A stretch of 64,000 bases of DNA from Opeltia flavorubescens (taxonomy: Eukaryota; Ascomycota; Lecanoromycetes; Teloschistales; Teloschistaceae), in the NCBI GenBank assembly GCA_000442125.1, contig KE546977.1, positions 744,001-808,000 on the forward strand. Direction: 5' to 3'. Position 1 is the first letter of the stretch, and every line of letters begins with the position of its first letter. The notes beneath the pieces were generated by a model. It was not told the origin of the DNA, ran no database searches, and saw nothing but the letters and a program-made list of their open reading frames with translations. This document shows positions 35,794 through 47,193 of the stretch, piece after piece. The position numbers and the translations under genes are program-made.

Positions 35794-37025
35794 CTATCTT
35801 CTTGAAAACCTTCCCGCAGTATGGTGTGTTCTTCGATCTGAGGATGCGCTACCTGCAAGACAGTTAGAAAGCTTGTTGTTAACGCTGGAGAATTTCCCTT
35901 ACTTTGGCTGGTGTAGTCGCTATAAGTATAGCTGCTTCCGGTCCCATAACTATCCTTGTCTCTACGATCTCTTCTCCGCTTGAGGCCAAGGAGAACGGCC
36001 AATGTACCGAGGCCCGCAGCAACAGCTGTGAAGCCACCGAATCCACCGCCCTCTTTCTTTGGTGGTCTATCGATCCTTGAAGGGCCGGAGGCACCCCACC
36101 AACGTCCACCGCCTCCTCCTCCTCCTCCTGTGTGGTGAGAATGGCGCTCTTCGATATAAGTCGTTTCCCGTCTACGTCTTCGCGGTCCCAGGCCAAAGAA
36201 TGCCAAGATCCCGTCGAGTAGACCTTTAAAGCAGCATGCGGCACAAATGATGAGTAGGAGAAGTATGCCAAGAAGCACACCGATGACAATACCTGCGATT
36301 GCTCCCGGGCTGAGTCCGTTGTTGCTTGTTGTCGCTGTCATACCAGCTGTTGCGCCACCCTGAGTGGCGCTTGCCGACTGAAATGGGACGGTCGTTGTTG
36401 CTGAGCCGGTCGAGGTAATGGTTTGGACAGTGTTGCTAGTAGGGCGGACGAAGGCCGTGCCGGTAACCGAGGAATAGTAGAAGCTACTCACGTCGCCGCT
36501 GACTCCGCCAGTTGCCACGCACATCATTTGGCCCTGCGACCATTGGCAACTTTGACCTGCAGCACAACAGATAGAGTTGCATGGGCTTTCGCCAAGCTGG
36601 GCAGCACAATTCAACCCTGTCGCTGCTGCCGCCTGTTGCGTTGTTGGGGTGGGAGCGCTTATGGGTATACTGTAGGTTGAGGTTCTCAATACTAAATCCG
36701 TCTCGGTCCAGGTGGTGGTGATGAGTTGATACTGTCCGTTCGGATTGGCTTGTACTTGAGATCCGCCACTCGATCCGGTGGAGCCTGGAACGCATTGAGC
36801 GATCGGCGGCCATCCGGATGTGACGCATGATTCGCTTGCTTGACAGCAATATTGGCTTTCGGATCCGCAAGGATTCGCACAGCTCCGTTCTTCGAGAGCG
36901 GTATGCGCGTCAAGGTGCAGCTCTCGAAGATAGGGTTTTGCTTGAGCTGGATGAGTTGAAGCAAAAAGGATACCGAGAAGCGAGAGAAGTGTCGGCGGTG
37001 ATGACGTGGAGAGTCGCATGGCCAT
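35794..37025 (-). CDS. Cysteine-rich single-pass membrane protein, wall-facing
   Basis: Two exons (35903-37025, 35794-35852) encode 393 residues. A signal peptide (LLSLLGILFASTHPAQA) leads into two cysteine-rich patches, CGSESQYCCQASESC and SPCNSICCAAGQSCQW. A Ser/Thr-rich extracellular stalk and one membrane helix (IAGIVIGVLLGILLLLIICA) follow. The cytosolic part has RRRRRE and a Gly tract coded by GGA/GGC-like repeats. Reading through the intron would give a longer but implausible tail, while splicing (GTAAGG donor, TTGCAG acceptor) gives SSYTYSDYTSQSSASSDRR. A sensor-like role is possible from topology alone. Confidence 0.82.
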
Positions 37026-37924
37026 GGAATGTGAAGAAGGGTAGCGAAGAATGTGACTGTGCTAAATTGGGTCGTCGTTGGAAGACACCACAGCTATTGT
37101 CGACAACACAGCCTACCTCCAAAATCAACGATAAGTTAGTTGAATGAACGTGTAGGAAGTAATGAAAAAGAGTGAAGAGGTTGGTGCGATGAAGGAGGGG
37201 GATTTGGGGTTGCAGCTTAGAAGTTCTATGATTCCTAGATTGCTCTGGCCCAACCACCTTGTGCGGCCAGCCACCGCTTATGCAGCTCGCAGGACTACTC
37301 CCGCAAAATCTCCCGACTCAGTAATCGATCGCAGAAAAGCAAAGGCTGGGCTTGATGATGATGCCAGAACGATGAACTGATCCTGAAATAAGTCGCTCCG
37401 TGCTTGGACTTTTCTCATGATCTGCGCTGGAGAACTCCCCGACGATGGTTGACTATGTTTACATTTTCGCATAGCAACCATCGGCCAAGGGCCAACGGAG
37501 CTATCATCCCTGCCAAAAAAGTACCTAATTCCTCAACAGCACACTTCAATCACCTATCAATCTCGTTTACAAATCATACATTTGCAAATACAAAGCCTAA
37601 TATTGATTTTAATTACTTCTTGTCCAATATATGACCCTGGCATTGCTTCCTGGCACTGAATGTGTGACCTCGTTGCGGTGAGACACTCGCTGAAGCCTTC
37701 AACACAACATTGATGGGAAACAAGAGCCGATATATTGATACCCAATCTCAATATCAAAGAATTCCTAGTGTACATGCGTTCGTCAAGCACCCTAGTGACC
37801 AAAGGCAGATGGTTTCTTTTGGTGCAAAGTATCTGAGGCAGGTTATCATACCTCGCGCCACCGTACCTTCCCATCCTTTGCGCCTTCCTAAATGCAAGCA
37901 TGGGCCTGGGGGTGGTCAATGTAA
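37026..37924. other. Intergenic region between two surface-protein genes
   Basis: Promoter of the upstream single-pass protein and the 3' flank of the next minus-strand gene. Short frames only. Confidence 0.5.
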
Positions 37925-38704
37925 TCAGACTCTTTGAATGGCCTGGCCTGCGACGCCGACCGCCATTGCGATTGCAATTTGGTAAACCTGGGCACAGCGT
38001 GTAGGTGCCGCATTGCCCGCAGCAAAGGTTCCTCCTCCTGTCGTTACCGCAGCAGTTCCATACATCGGGCAATTCCCTAGCCCCAAGTTATAACAAGCCC
38101 TCGTGCTGAGGCTGGAACAGATCGAGCCAGCCGAAGCTGCTCCTAACGCCGGTTGAGCGGTGAAGCCTCCTCCTGCTGCTGATATGGTGACGCCATTACC
38201 GCCCGTCGCCAGTGAACTTGAACAAGTCGAGAACTCGGATCTACAACTGGAGAAAGCCGAGGTGCACTGGTCGGCGTTCGGGTATGTTGTGGGTAAATAG
38301 TGGTAGGGGAAATAGGCGTTCGCTACGATACCGGAGTCACTACCCGTAACAATTGCCGCTCGAGATGTCTGAGTAGTGGATGCAATAACTTGCGTTGGAG
38401 GCTGTGGGCTCGCACTGGTAGCTGTGCCCGCACTGCCATCGAGCTGTCCAGTACACACAGCACCATTTGGGCAGCAAGCAATACGCCCAGCGTAGTCCGT
38501 TGCACATTGCATGTCCGCATCACAGCACCCTGAATTGCCATTTGATCCTGGACAGAAGTGCTGGTTTGAAAGACATTGGTCCTGCCGTCGGAAAAGATAA
38601 CGTTCGTGGGCCTTGACGGCCGTTGGCGGCTCGAATGGGCAGAAAGCAGTAGCTGACACGAAAAAGACTGCCCAAAAGAAGACAGTCACTGCTCTTATGA
38701 TCAT
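37925..38704 (-). CDS. Secreted cysteine-rich, probably GPI-anchored protein
   Basis: An intronless frame of 259 residues starts at the ATG at 38704 (caccATG context); the longer upstream frame lacks support. MIIRAVTVFFWAVFFVSATA is a signal peptide. A cysteine-rich module follows: CLSNQHFCPG, GCCDADMQCATDY and ACCPNGAVC. Then come a Ser/Thr linker, a second Cys group (CTSAFSSCRSEFSTC) and a Gly/Ala-rich region. The hydrophobic tail (AIAMAVGVAGQA) follows small residues fit for GPI addition. From memory, homologues are common in ascomycetes but unassigned. It lies next to, and in the same direction as, another Cys-rich surface protein. Confidence 0.82.
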   Translation of the reverse strand: MIIRAVTVFFWAVFFVSATAFCPFEPPTAVKAHERYLFRRQDQCLSNQHFCPGSNGNSGCCDADMQCATDYAGRIACCPNGAVCTGQLDGSAGTATSASPQPPTQVIASTTQTSRAAIVTGSDSGIVANAYFPYHYLPTTYPNADQCTSAFSSCRSEFSTCSSSLATGGNGVTISAAGGGFTAQPALGAASAGSICSSLSTRACYNLGLGNCPMYGTAAVTTGGGTFAAGNAAPTRCAQVYQIAIAMAVGVAGQAIQRV

Positions 38705-39129
38705 GGTATGTTGATGGGATGAGTAGCTCACGAGAGCACGTCGTACTGCAGTGTCAATACGTACGGAAGGAGGAAGCTGATGACGCTTCGTGTGTGTTAT
38801 CAACAATCATGTAGACAGAGCGACTGTACCAAGACTCGAGTGCTGCATATCCGGTTTGTATATCTAGATGGTGAAGTTTCAACGGCTTAGTCCTGATAGT
38901 GAGTTGTGCTCCGCCACTCTCATGTTTACAGGACAGCCGTTGGCCGGGAAGCATTGCCTTGAGCAGCCCTATCGGCATGCTCGATATTTCGCCAACACCA
39001 TGACAGACTACAGGTAAATCTCCGCTATTTTCCAGTATGAGTATCTAGATCGGGCTCGTTTGTACGTGTCTTACATAATGCTATGGAGCGCTCTTTAGTC
39101 TCCTAGTGAAATTCTACCCATGCGATTGA
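38705..39129. other. Divergent promoter region (surface protein / ProRS)
   Basis: 425 non-coding bases between divergent start codons. Confidence 0.5.
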
Positions 39130-41363
39130 ATGCAGTCCTTCCCATGTCCACGTAATCTTCCCTCTCGCGTTCTTCGTCGACATTTGCAAACGTTGCCTAC
39201 ACAAGCTCTGCGCCGCTACGCAGCTATCGTACCTTCTGATACCCATGTATGGTTACTGCCGTCTTGCGAATTCCTTGCAGATATTGATGAGACCACGCAG
39301 GATGATGGTCGGACTCGGCTGTCAAGAATATGGTTACCAACGGGTGGTCTCACTCCTACGGCAGGCACGTCTGGTTCGTACATAAGAAATTTGCAACCCA
39401 TACAGCTTTTTTGACATTGTCATTAGAAGACACGCCATCCAGGCTGATCAGAGCTGGGTTTCTACGACAGGTATTTCATTTCGTAGACTTTATTTCGCAC
39501 ATGGTTCTCACCCATGGCAATAAGGCACATTCGGGCTTCTTCCATCTCCTACCTTTAGGTTTACGAGTACAAGAAAAACTTGAGAGACTAATAGATAAGC
39601 ATATGATCAACTTGGGTATCTTGATTCACTGTATTGATGGTAAAAGTATATTACTCAATGGATTCATCAGGTGCTTCCAAAGTTTCTCTATCCTCGATAT
39701 CAACTCCTGATCTATGGAAGAGGTCATGTCGGTATAAGGACGATCACCCGGAGGTTAGACTCTAGTCAACCAATGAAGTCAGTCTCTTGGTTGCTAATCT
39801 TGTAGTTATTCCAATTGGAAGATCGAAAGGGCGCAAAACTCCTCTTATCTCCCACACATGAAGAAGAGATCACAGCACTAGTGGGTGGCATGGTCAACTC
39901 ATACAAGCAACTTCCGCTTCTTCTGTATCAGACCTGTCAGTTTCCGTCATCGCCCGCTTTTCATACTTTATACTAATCATCCAGCAGCTCGAAAATATCG
40001 AGACGAACCACGACCGCGTCAGGGTCTTTTGCGAAGTCGGGAGTTTTTGATGAAGGACCTTTATACGTTCGATGCCACACCAGAGAAGGCGTTGGTGACC
40101 TACCGCAAAGTTCGCGAAGCTTATGATAATTTCTTTAACGAGCTTCGGATCCGCTTCCTTGTAGCTAGAGCAGCTTCGGGCGACATCGGAGGCAGTCTCA
40201 GCCACGAGTATCACGTCTCTACAATAAGTGGGGAGGATACCTTTATAAAATGCGGATCCTGCACCTACGCAGTCAACGAAGAATGGGCAACAGAGAATAC
40301 AGCTATCAAAGGTGTAATTAGGACTGATGAGGACTGGGGCCCACACCAGTCTTGGTTCGGCGTCAGCCAAGATCGGAATTGCTTAGTCGAAGCTATCCTG
40401 CCGCGGAACATAGGATCTGGTGAGCATTCGAACTCTAAGCAAAGGACGAGTCAAATAAATCCGCAATTGATCAGATCAATATATCCGGATCTGGATCTCA
40501 GTATCGAGGCGCCGCTGAGAACCTTCCTCGAATACTGGAAGGAGAAGCGAAGTTCTACTCCACTTATGGATTTGGAGATCCTATCACAACCGCAGCTCAT
40601 CCGCATCTACGATTATAGAATTTCGCAAAACTCTATTGATCTCCAGGACTCCCAGGTTTCTAAAATAACAGTAGATGCCGGGCTGAGTGAAGTAGTTGGA
40701 TCCCGAGTATATACAGATCCAAGATCATTAAACCTCGCCAGAGTCCGAGATGGAGACCAGTGTCCCGACTGTGGTGAGAAAGACCTCAGAGTTCTGCAAA
40801 CCTTGGAGCTTGGTCATACCTTTCACCTTGGCCAACGGTACAGTAAACCGATGGACGCAAAATTCGCTGCAGGACCGAAGCTGCCAACTGAAAGTGAGCC
40901 TTTTGCATCGCAACGCCAAGATCAAGGCATTGCAGCCGAACATGGCCAGGAGTGGTTCTATATGGGGTGTCACGGAATTGGAATCTCGCGCATGGTCGCC
41001 GCGGTTGCAGATTCGCTCGCCGACGAAAAGGGTCTGATGTGGCCGCGTGCAATGGCTCCTTATGAAGCCGTCATCCTCGCCACCGGAGAACAAAAAGCTG
41101 ATGCGGAAGAGATATGGGATTTGCTCGTGCAGCAGCAGGGCGGTACGGATCCTGTTGAAGCGGTCCTAGATGATCGCGACAAGAGTTTAGGCTGGAAGCT
41201 CAAGGATGCGGACCTTATTGGCTTCCCCGTTGTAATTGTTCTAGGATCCACTTTTCGGAAGGAGGGATTATGCGAGGTATCAATACGGAGGCTCGGGATA
41301 AGGGAGAAAATCTTGATCGAAAATCTAAGGGAGTACGTAGGACGTAAGCTGGCTGAGATTTGA
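39130..41363 (+). CDS. Mitochondrial prolyl-tRNA synthetase (bacterial-type class II)
   Basis: Six exons (39130-39373, 39427-39470, 39525-39615, 39671-39753, 39806-39935, 39988-41363) encode 655 residues. The basic N-terminus ([20 protein letters not shown]) is a likely mitochondrial presequence. Junction-spanning motifs support the joins: [45 protein letters not shown] and [25 protein letters not shown] and [11 protein letters not shown] belong to class II motif 2, and GCHGIGISR to motif 3. The C-terminal anticodon-binding domain includes [18 protein letters not shown]. It charges mitochondrial tRNA-Pro. The donors GTTCGT and GTTAGA (introns 1 and 4) are unusual but give the conserved sequence. 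Confidence 0.92.
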
Positions 41364-42031
41364 AGCGCGGAGGACATTTTTACCATCATGGCTCAAGGGT
41401 CGCCGCTTCGAAACCATCAAAGGATGTAGTCACTACCAAGCGTGGATATCGAAAATCTAAAATCTTAATTTAATAGTTCTACTTTCGACCTGTGAGAATC
41501 ACCCTGTACAAATCTCGCGAAGCACATGGATGTGATACTAGCTGAGTTTGAATGTAGGCCAGTGCCTCCTTGACCCAGGCAGGTGCGTTAATAGCATAAA
41601 ATTTTAGAAAGGGGAAGGAAAAGCCTTAGGCCAGGCGTAGCAGACTGAACCCTGGAGGACGTTATAGGTTAACTAAATTTCAGGCTGTCCAGGATTTCTA
41701 TGTCGCAAACTTAATTCAAGCGGAATGTAAGGCTGCTTCCGGTCATACCCAGTTCCGGCCAGCTATGGAGAATAATGTATTTGTTCGATGTCTTCCCATA
41801 CCACATAAATCGTCCAATAAGCCAAAAAGAATACAGGTGAACGAGAAAGAAAGTCCCGTGTTATCATGTCGTTCACCACGATCCTGTATGCGTTCATTCC
41901 CCATTTGCAGTGGGAATCTATAGACGAGAGCAGAATGGAGAACATCCGATCAAATATAACTCCCGGTGCGCCATAACCCCCTTTCCTTGGAAGAAAATGG
42001 CCGAAAACGTGACAATCCGCCATCGATTCCC
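41364..42031. other. Gap between convergent ProRS and CK2-beta genes
   Basis: 3' flanks only. No gene is seen. Confidence 0.5.
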
Positions 42032-43186
42032 TCAACCGGCATCACCGCCCGGCCCATTCGACCCACCTTCTGCCACCACTTTCCTTCTCCTCCTCACCGG
42101 AGCCTTTTTTCTCCTCGACAGCTGCTCGAAATGGCCTGTGCCGTTTGCTCCGTCTCCGCCAAACATCTCGCCCTCGGGGTCTCCGCCATATTGTTCATGA
42201 TACCTGGCGCTCTCGTCCAATGCGTTGATGTCGGCTGGTTTATCCCTCAGCCATTTCATCCTTGGTCCCGTTCTGGCACGCTCGGCAACCCGAAAGCCAT
42301 AGATGCGATTCTCGTGGATTTTGCCAAGTCCTAGACCAGGGGCCAGGTTAGTGGTTGGAATCCCATTAATGGTAGCTGGCTGTGGGGGCAGTGGAGGTGG
42401 CGGCGCAACGTCCACAGGCGCAGCGGCCGAGGCCGGGACAGGCGTGGGAGTTAACGAGGATGAACGAGATTTCGTCTCGAGTGGTCTATCCGGGTTGATG
42501 GCGGCAACATTTGGGGGTTCTCCTTTGACGGAAACATCGTATTCAGGAAAACTCATGAAGAAGAGGTAACCAAATGTTGTTCCGAAGAAAGCACCATCGA
42601 CTGACTGGAAACGACTATTGGGAGGAGTGTATATATCCAGACAGCTCGGACAGAACAACTTGACCGTTTCCACCCCGGGGGTGTCATTGCAACCAACTGG
42701 AACCACCCTGGCACCGTTGCAGTAGACGCGGGGGCATGAGCCAAAGTGCTGCAATTCATATTTGTCGGCCATTTGTTGCATTCCCGGGCGAGAGGTGATG
42801 TAACGTTGATGTATCAAGCCGTATAATAGTTCTGCTGAGCTCTCGACAACGCTGTAATCGGGCATCTGCCGCCGCTCCGATACCCTCCTGTAGCTGCTTG
42901 GAAGTCTCTCACCATCTTCACCTCTCATGACCGCGTCATTGCCGTCGTCCTCTTCCTCCTCCTCTTCCTCCTCTTCCTCGTCGTCGTCCTCTTCTTCCTC
43001 GTCTTCTGGCTCGACGTCGAGAATCATTTCCAACGCTTCCTTGTACATAGGTACCTGATTTTGCAAGCCTGTCAGGTTGAAGTCATCTTCGATGAACTCT
43101 TCTGACACCTCTGCAAAGTATTCATGGCCAAGGAGAGAACAGAACGATGAGATCCAAGATTCAGGAGCGCCAGAGGAGTCGGACAT
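42032..43186 (-). CDS. ckb1: Casein kinase II regulatory beta subunit (Ckb1-like)
   Basis: A single exon of 384 residues starts at the ATG at 43186 (MSDSSGAPESWISSF). The CK2-beta core is clear: ISSFCSLLGHEYFAEVSEEF, EDDFNLTGL and LLYGLIHQRYITSRPGM. The zinc ribbon is CPRVYC ... CPSC, followed by SVDGAFFGTTFGYLFF. An acidic run of about 25 Glu/Asp residues sits after MILDVEPED, as in some fungal Ckb1 forms. A Pro-rich C-terminal extension ends in a basic patch. The frame stays open for 36 more codons upstream (with SLLAGLEKLQIASPR) but has no ATG there. A longer form with an upstream exon is therefore possible. Confidence 0.93.
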   Translation of the reverse strand: MSDSSGAPESWISSFCSLLGHEYFAEVSEEFIEDDFNLTGLQNQVPMYKEALEMILDVEPEDEEEEDDDEEEEEEEEEEDDGNDAVMRGEDGERLPSSYRRVSERRQMPDYSVVESSAELLYGLIHQRYITSRPGMQQMADKYELQHFGSCPRVYCNGARVVPVGCNDTPGVETVKLFCPSCLDIYTPPNSRFQSVDGAFFGTTFGYLFFMSFPEYDVSVKGEPPNVAAINPDRPLETKSRSSSLTPTPVPASAAAPVDVAPPPPLPPQPATINGIPTTNLAPGLGLGKIHENRIYGFRVAERARTGPRMKWLRDKPADINALDESARYHEQYGGDPEGEMFGGDGANGTGHFEQLSRRKKAPVRRRRKVVAEGGSNGPGGDAG

Positions 43187-44178
43187 GACGGAGGTTGAGT
43201 TGGTAGCGGAGTAGGTGGAAGCAGTAGGCCTAGGGGATGCAATCTGAAGCTTCTCCAAGCCGGCCAGCAAGGATGAATGCCCGTTGGCAGACACGATGAA
43301 GGTTGTTTCGACAAGCTATCAGGGACTGAATGAAGACTCCCTCAGGTCGTGCCCTGCACTTGGTCATGAATCAAGAAAGGCGCGGCTAGTGCTTGCAGAT
43401 TGATTGATTGTACAGATTCCGGCTGGGGGCGGTTGTAATAGGGAAGAACCTTGTAACTGTCAAGGTCGAGGGATGTTGGAATAGTGCTTGAGGCAGCCGC
43501 AACGGGGGTGTGAGTGCAGCGGTAGTCGTTATATCCTCGCAATGCATTTTAGCCACATCGCAGGACGAAATGTGTTTGGGAAAAGCCGCTTAAGGGTTCT
43601 TATTCAGGAATCTTCAGCATCGACTGGTAAGGATATTAGATTCCGCCGTTGTGTGGACTAGGTGGAGTGTACTACTCACTGGGTTTGCATGCATGCCTTG
43701 AGCAAGCAAGGGAGGAAGCTTACTATAGGTGTGACTACTACCTCTGAAAAGATTTACGGGTATTAAGATGAGCAATCTGGTGTACAAGCAGTTGTAGCTG
43801 GATTTGAGGGTTGATTGATATGTTATTTGCGTGGTGGTGGGGCTTAGGCGTTTCCGCTGGACGGAGTAGCGAAGAAAATCCACAGTACCTATCGTTCTGG
43901 ACCAGTGGCAAGTCGCATGATAGAGGAGCCTCGTGATGACCGACTAACCTGCTTCGCCTTGGGACACCAACCGCCTCGCCCGCTGTCGCTAAAGCTTTAA
44001 CAACAATTCACAAAGTTAGTTGAGAAGCTCATATCAATTGTTATCTCGGTCTTTTCAAGATTCTAGTTACTAGGCTTGGCATAGAGATTATTGTGATCTT
44101 ACCTACGTATGACGACTCCCACTACAACAGCAACCCAATTCCATTGCCAATTCCGAACAAGTTCTTCATTCAGCATCG
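43187..44178. other. Promoter region of CK2-beta and 3' flank of the Zn2Cys6 gene
   Basis: About 1 kb with only short frames. It may hold a 5' exon of the CK2-beta gene, which I could not define. Confidence 0.45.
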
Positions 44179-46658
44179 CTAGAAAAGCGCTTGCATTATC
44201 TTTGCGAACTCCCTTTCATTGGCAGGTGCTACACGAGCTCCTTCTTCGGTGATGTTTACATTTGCATCTCCTTGGCTCGCGACGTAATTGTTACCATATT
44301 CAATGCCTTGGGTATTGGAGGACATCATTCCATGGCTGTGGCCCCCAGCAGCTTCGAATAGATTCGTCAGTTCGTAACTCATCTGCGGCCCCGTCACTGG
44401 ACTCTGCGCAACCGTTGTCGGCCCCTGCGAAACAGGAAAAGCCGTCATCTCATTGACCCGATGGCCAGCCAAGCCAGCCATAGCTACTGCTGCTGCCGAG
44501 GAGTGTGGGTCGATGTCTTCGCTCAATGCTTGCCGCGATACCAATCCCAACCGCGGCCCGATTTCTTTCAATCCTTTGATTGTTTGCCACAACCGCATCG
44601 ACACATATGACTGCGCGCTGAATCCGCTGACCAAGTCAATTGCCATGTAGAACTCGTCCCGTACTGTCTGGTTGAACTCCACCGGTGCGTGCGAGACTGC
44701 AAGGAAAAGGGCAGCGAGAGCAGAGACCAGGAAGTGGTTGAAACAAACCTGCTGAGCTCGGTAGATGTCGGTCGTCTGGTTCAGTCGCGAAAGCACCCGT
44801 ATCGTATCCTTAGCCACCTCGACAACCACTCTTGCGTGCCGCCGGTTTTCCATGATACTCGTAGCCGAGTGCAGCACTGGCCGGTAGATGAGAATGCGCA
44901 TCTGGTTCATTCGTAGATAAAGCAGCACCTGTAGACGGCGCTGAGCTCGACTGGGAGGCCCTGTGTCCGGAATGTCCACCGTAGGATAAAAGCGGAGAGA
45001 GTCGGGTATGGTGTTCTGCCATTGCAGTACCTGGTAGTCAAGGTAACCCATCGTATCTTCCTGTATCTCGCCGCCTGCGCCCGTGCCTCCCGGAGCCGTG
45101 ATGGACCGCCACACCTTGGACGCGATACGGCCGTATGCTATCATTGCAGTTAGATACGGCGTAGAGCCGTCCTGTCAGATTCATTAGCCCGTTTGCTGGC
45201 TTCAGAAGACCTACGATACGTACAGGCTCCGGCAACAGAGGGTCGATGTCACCGTCTTGAATAGCAAATGGCAACCCCGCACCGAAGCTCCACCGTCGAT
45301 CCAATACGAAAATCGACCAAAACGTTTTAAGAGCCCAAGAACGTTCTTCGTGGTTTGCAAAATCTCGATGCAGAGCGTTGTTGCGATGGAGCCCCATTTC
45401 AAAACTCAAGCGAGCTGCAAGACCGATGGTTCGATAAGCTTGGATTTCTGCACCTTGTTGAAACCGGAATTGAGCCTGTTTCACTATTCAGATTTGCCAA
45501 CGCTGTTTGCTGGCGGAGAAAGCGTACCATGATAACTAGAAGCCTGAGCCCTCCGATGTCTGGCGGCGCGCCTAATTTGCTCTCGCATGCTCCTCTGACA
45601 GTCTCGAAAAGTGTTAAGCCTAGCTCGCTCTGACCACCGCCCTCGAGGGTGAGAACAGTAGCAAGTATCATCTTAAGAATATTGACATCTTGGCTGTCCA
45701 GGGAGGACTTTGATCGATCGACCAGGGCTGTCTTGGCAGCGGCTCCTGCGAATGCAAACGTTTTGTCCGCCTTGTCAATGATCTGCTCTATGTCAAGCAT
45801 TGGATACATCATCCCAATTTCCTCATCATATACACGGCAGAGTCTAATAGCTTCGTCCTTTCCGATACTCCAGAGTGGATCTTTTGCATACTGCGCGGGT
45901 ACCAAAGGAAGGGAATTCTGCTGCTGGCGGGGAGAAGTTGAAGCTAGACCATCATAATCATGACCTTCGGCTTCAGTCAAGCTTGGATCGGTCAACCCCA
46001 TGGTTTGTAAACTCGAGTTGGCAACATTGATATTGAAAGCGGAGCTCGTAGGCCCCTGAAATCGTCGGTGTCGTATTCTTGAAGCTGTAGGTGGCTGATG
46101 TGTGGCATGATAGGGGGTGCCTGATTGTCCTTGCACAAGTGATGGTTGATGAGGATAGGATGATGGATCGGAATATGGAGAGGGGCTGCGATCGTGCGAG
46201 CCACGGAGAGCGCCTATGTCAGCGTAGAGGCGTTGAACTTGATCTTGCAGCGCTTGGATGGTCTGGTCCATGGCCCGGTATTCGCTGTGATTCCAGATTA
46301 GTTAAATCATGTGTTTGTCTTGCAGCGTGACATACCTCGAATCCTTAAACCCGGTGCTGCAGCAGTTTGGGGCGTATATACATTGCAAAGTGAGATTGCC
46401 GCAACGTTGGCAAGGCATTTGGCCATTGCACTTAATCTTACGTCTCTTGCACTCGTTGCTGGATATCCGTCAATTCTGCGACCAAGTGAAGCAACTCATT
46501 ACTTACCATGCGATTGATATATAACGGCTCCGCTTTGCGCGGGTTGGTATTTCGGAGCCATCTTTCCGCTTCCTTTTGGAAACGTCGGCCTTTGTGTTCC
46601 GCTGATCAGGGGGAACCGAAGATTGCTGAAGCGCTGGATCATGGTTAGGATTCTCCAT
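44179..46658 (-). CDS. Zn2Cys6 transcription factor with fungal-specific middle homology domain
   Basis: Five exons (46507-46658, 46336-46458, 45528-46284, 45224-45475, 44179-45171) encode 758 residues. A basic start (SKRKRKDG, RAKRSRY) precedes the zinc cluster: Cys51, 54, 61, 67, 70 and 77 in ACNECKRRKIKCNG and PCQRCGNL. A dimerising heptad (MDQTIQALQDQVQRLYADI) follows. The regulatory domain has YRTIGLAARLSFEMGLHR and SWALKTFWSIFVLDRRWSFG, both typical of the fungal-specific domain. Intron 1 splits the codon of the first zinc-binding Cys (TG|C). No target genes can be named. All phases agree. Confidence 0.93.
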
Positions 46659-47193
46659 TGTTACTGTGGGACACCAGTAGTGATGCGGAAGAAATCCGCT
46701 CGAGGAGAGGACAGAGCGGAAAGCGATCGAGGTGGGTTGTGTCTACGTTGACGCTGAATGCCAAGCTAACGCATACTACAGAACCCGAAAACCGAAAACC
46801 AGCACTTAGAAAGGCATTATCCTTATCAAATAAGCTGAAAGAAGCCTAGCATATCTGGAAGTTGTTGTAGACTCTGCCTCATATCACTTCCCTCCTGGTT
46901 TGCACATTGACTACCCCGGCGAATGAGTTAAAAAGCGGATATTATAAAGTGCACTTATTACATCGAGCGAGGCTTGTCTGTTATGCCAGACTGCTTGATC
47001 TCGTTGGGGGTTCAGACTCGGACTTGTGTCTAATAACCCTAAAGCTCTCATGATAAGGGATAGTAGGAGCAATCACAGGCGCTCTATATTTCAATTACTG
47101 AAGAAGAATTATCTGACACCCCGAACAATGTGCTGGTTCGGGCTTCTCAGATAGGCACTCGTACGCATGAGACCCTCAGAATGATATAGANCC
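46659..47193. other. Promoter region of the Zn2Cys6 gene
   Basis: 535 bases without a convincing frame. It includes an unresolved base at 47191, next to the stop codon of the JmjC gene. Confidence 0.5.

Noticed and set aside
37938-38806. Longer N-terminus for the GPI-type protein starting near 38806
   Set aside because: The signal peptide begins at the ATG at 38704. The upstream part would bury it and looks non-coding.
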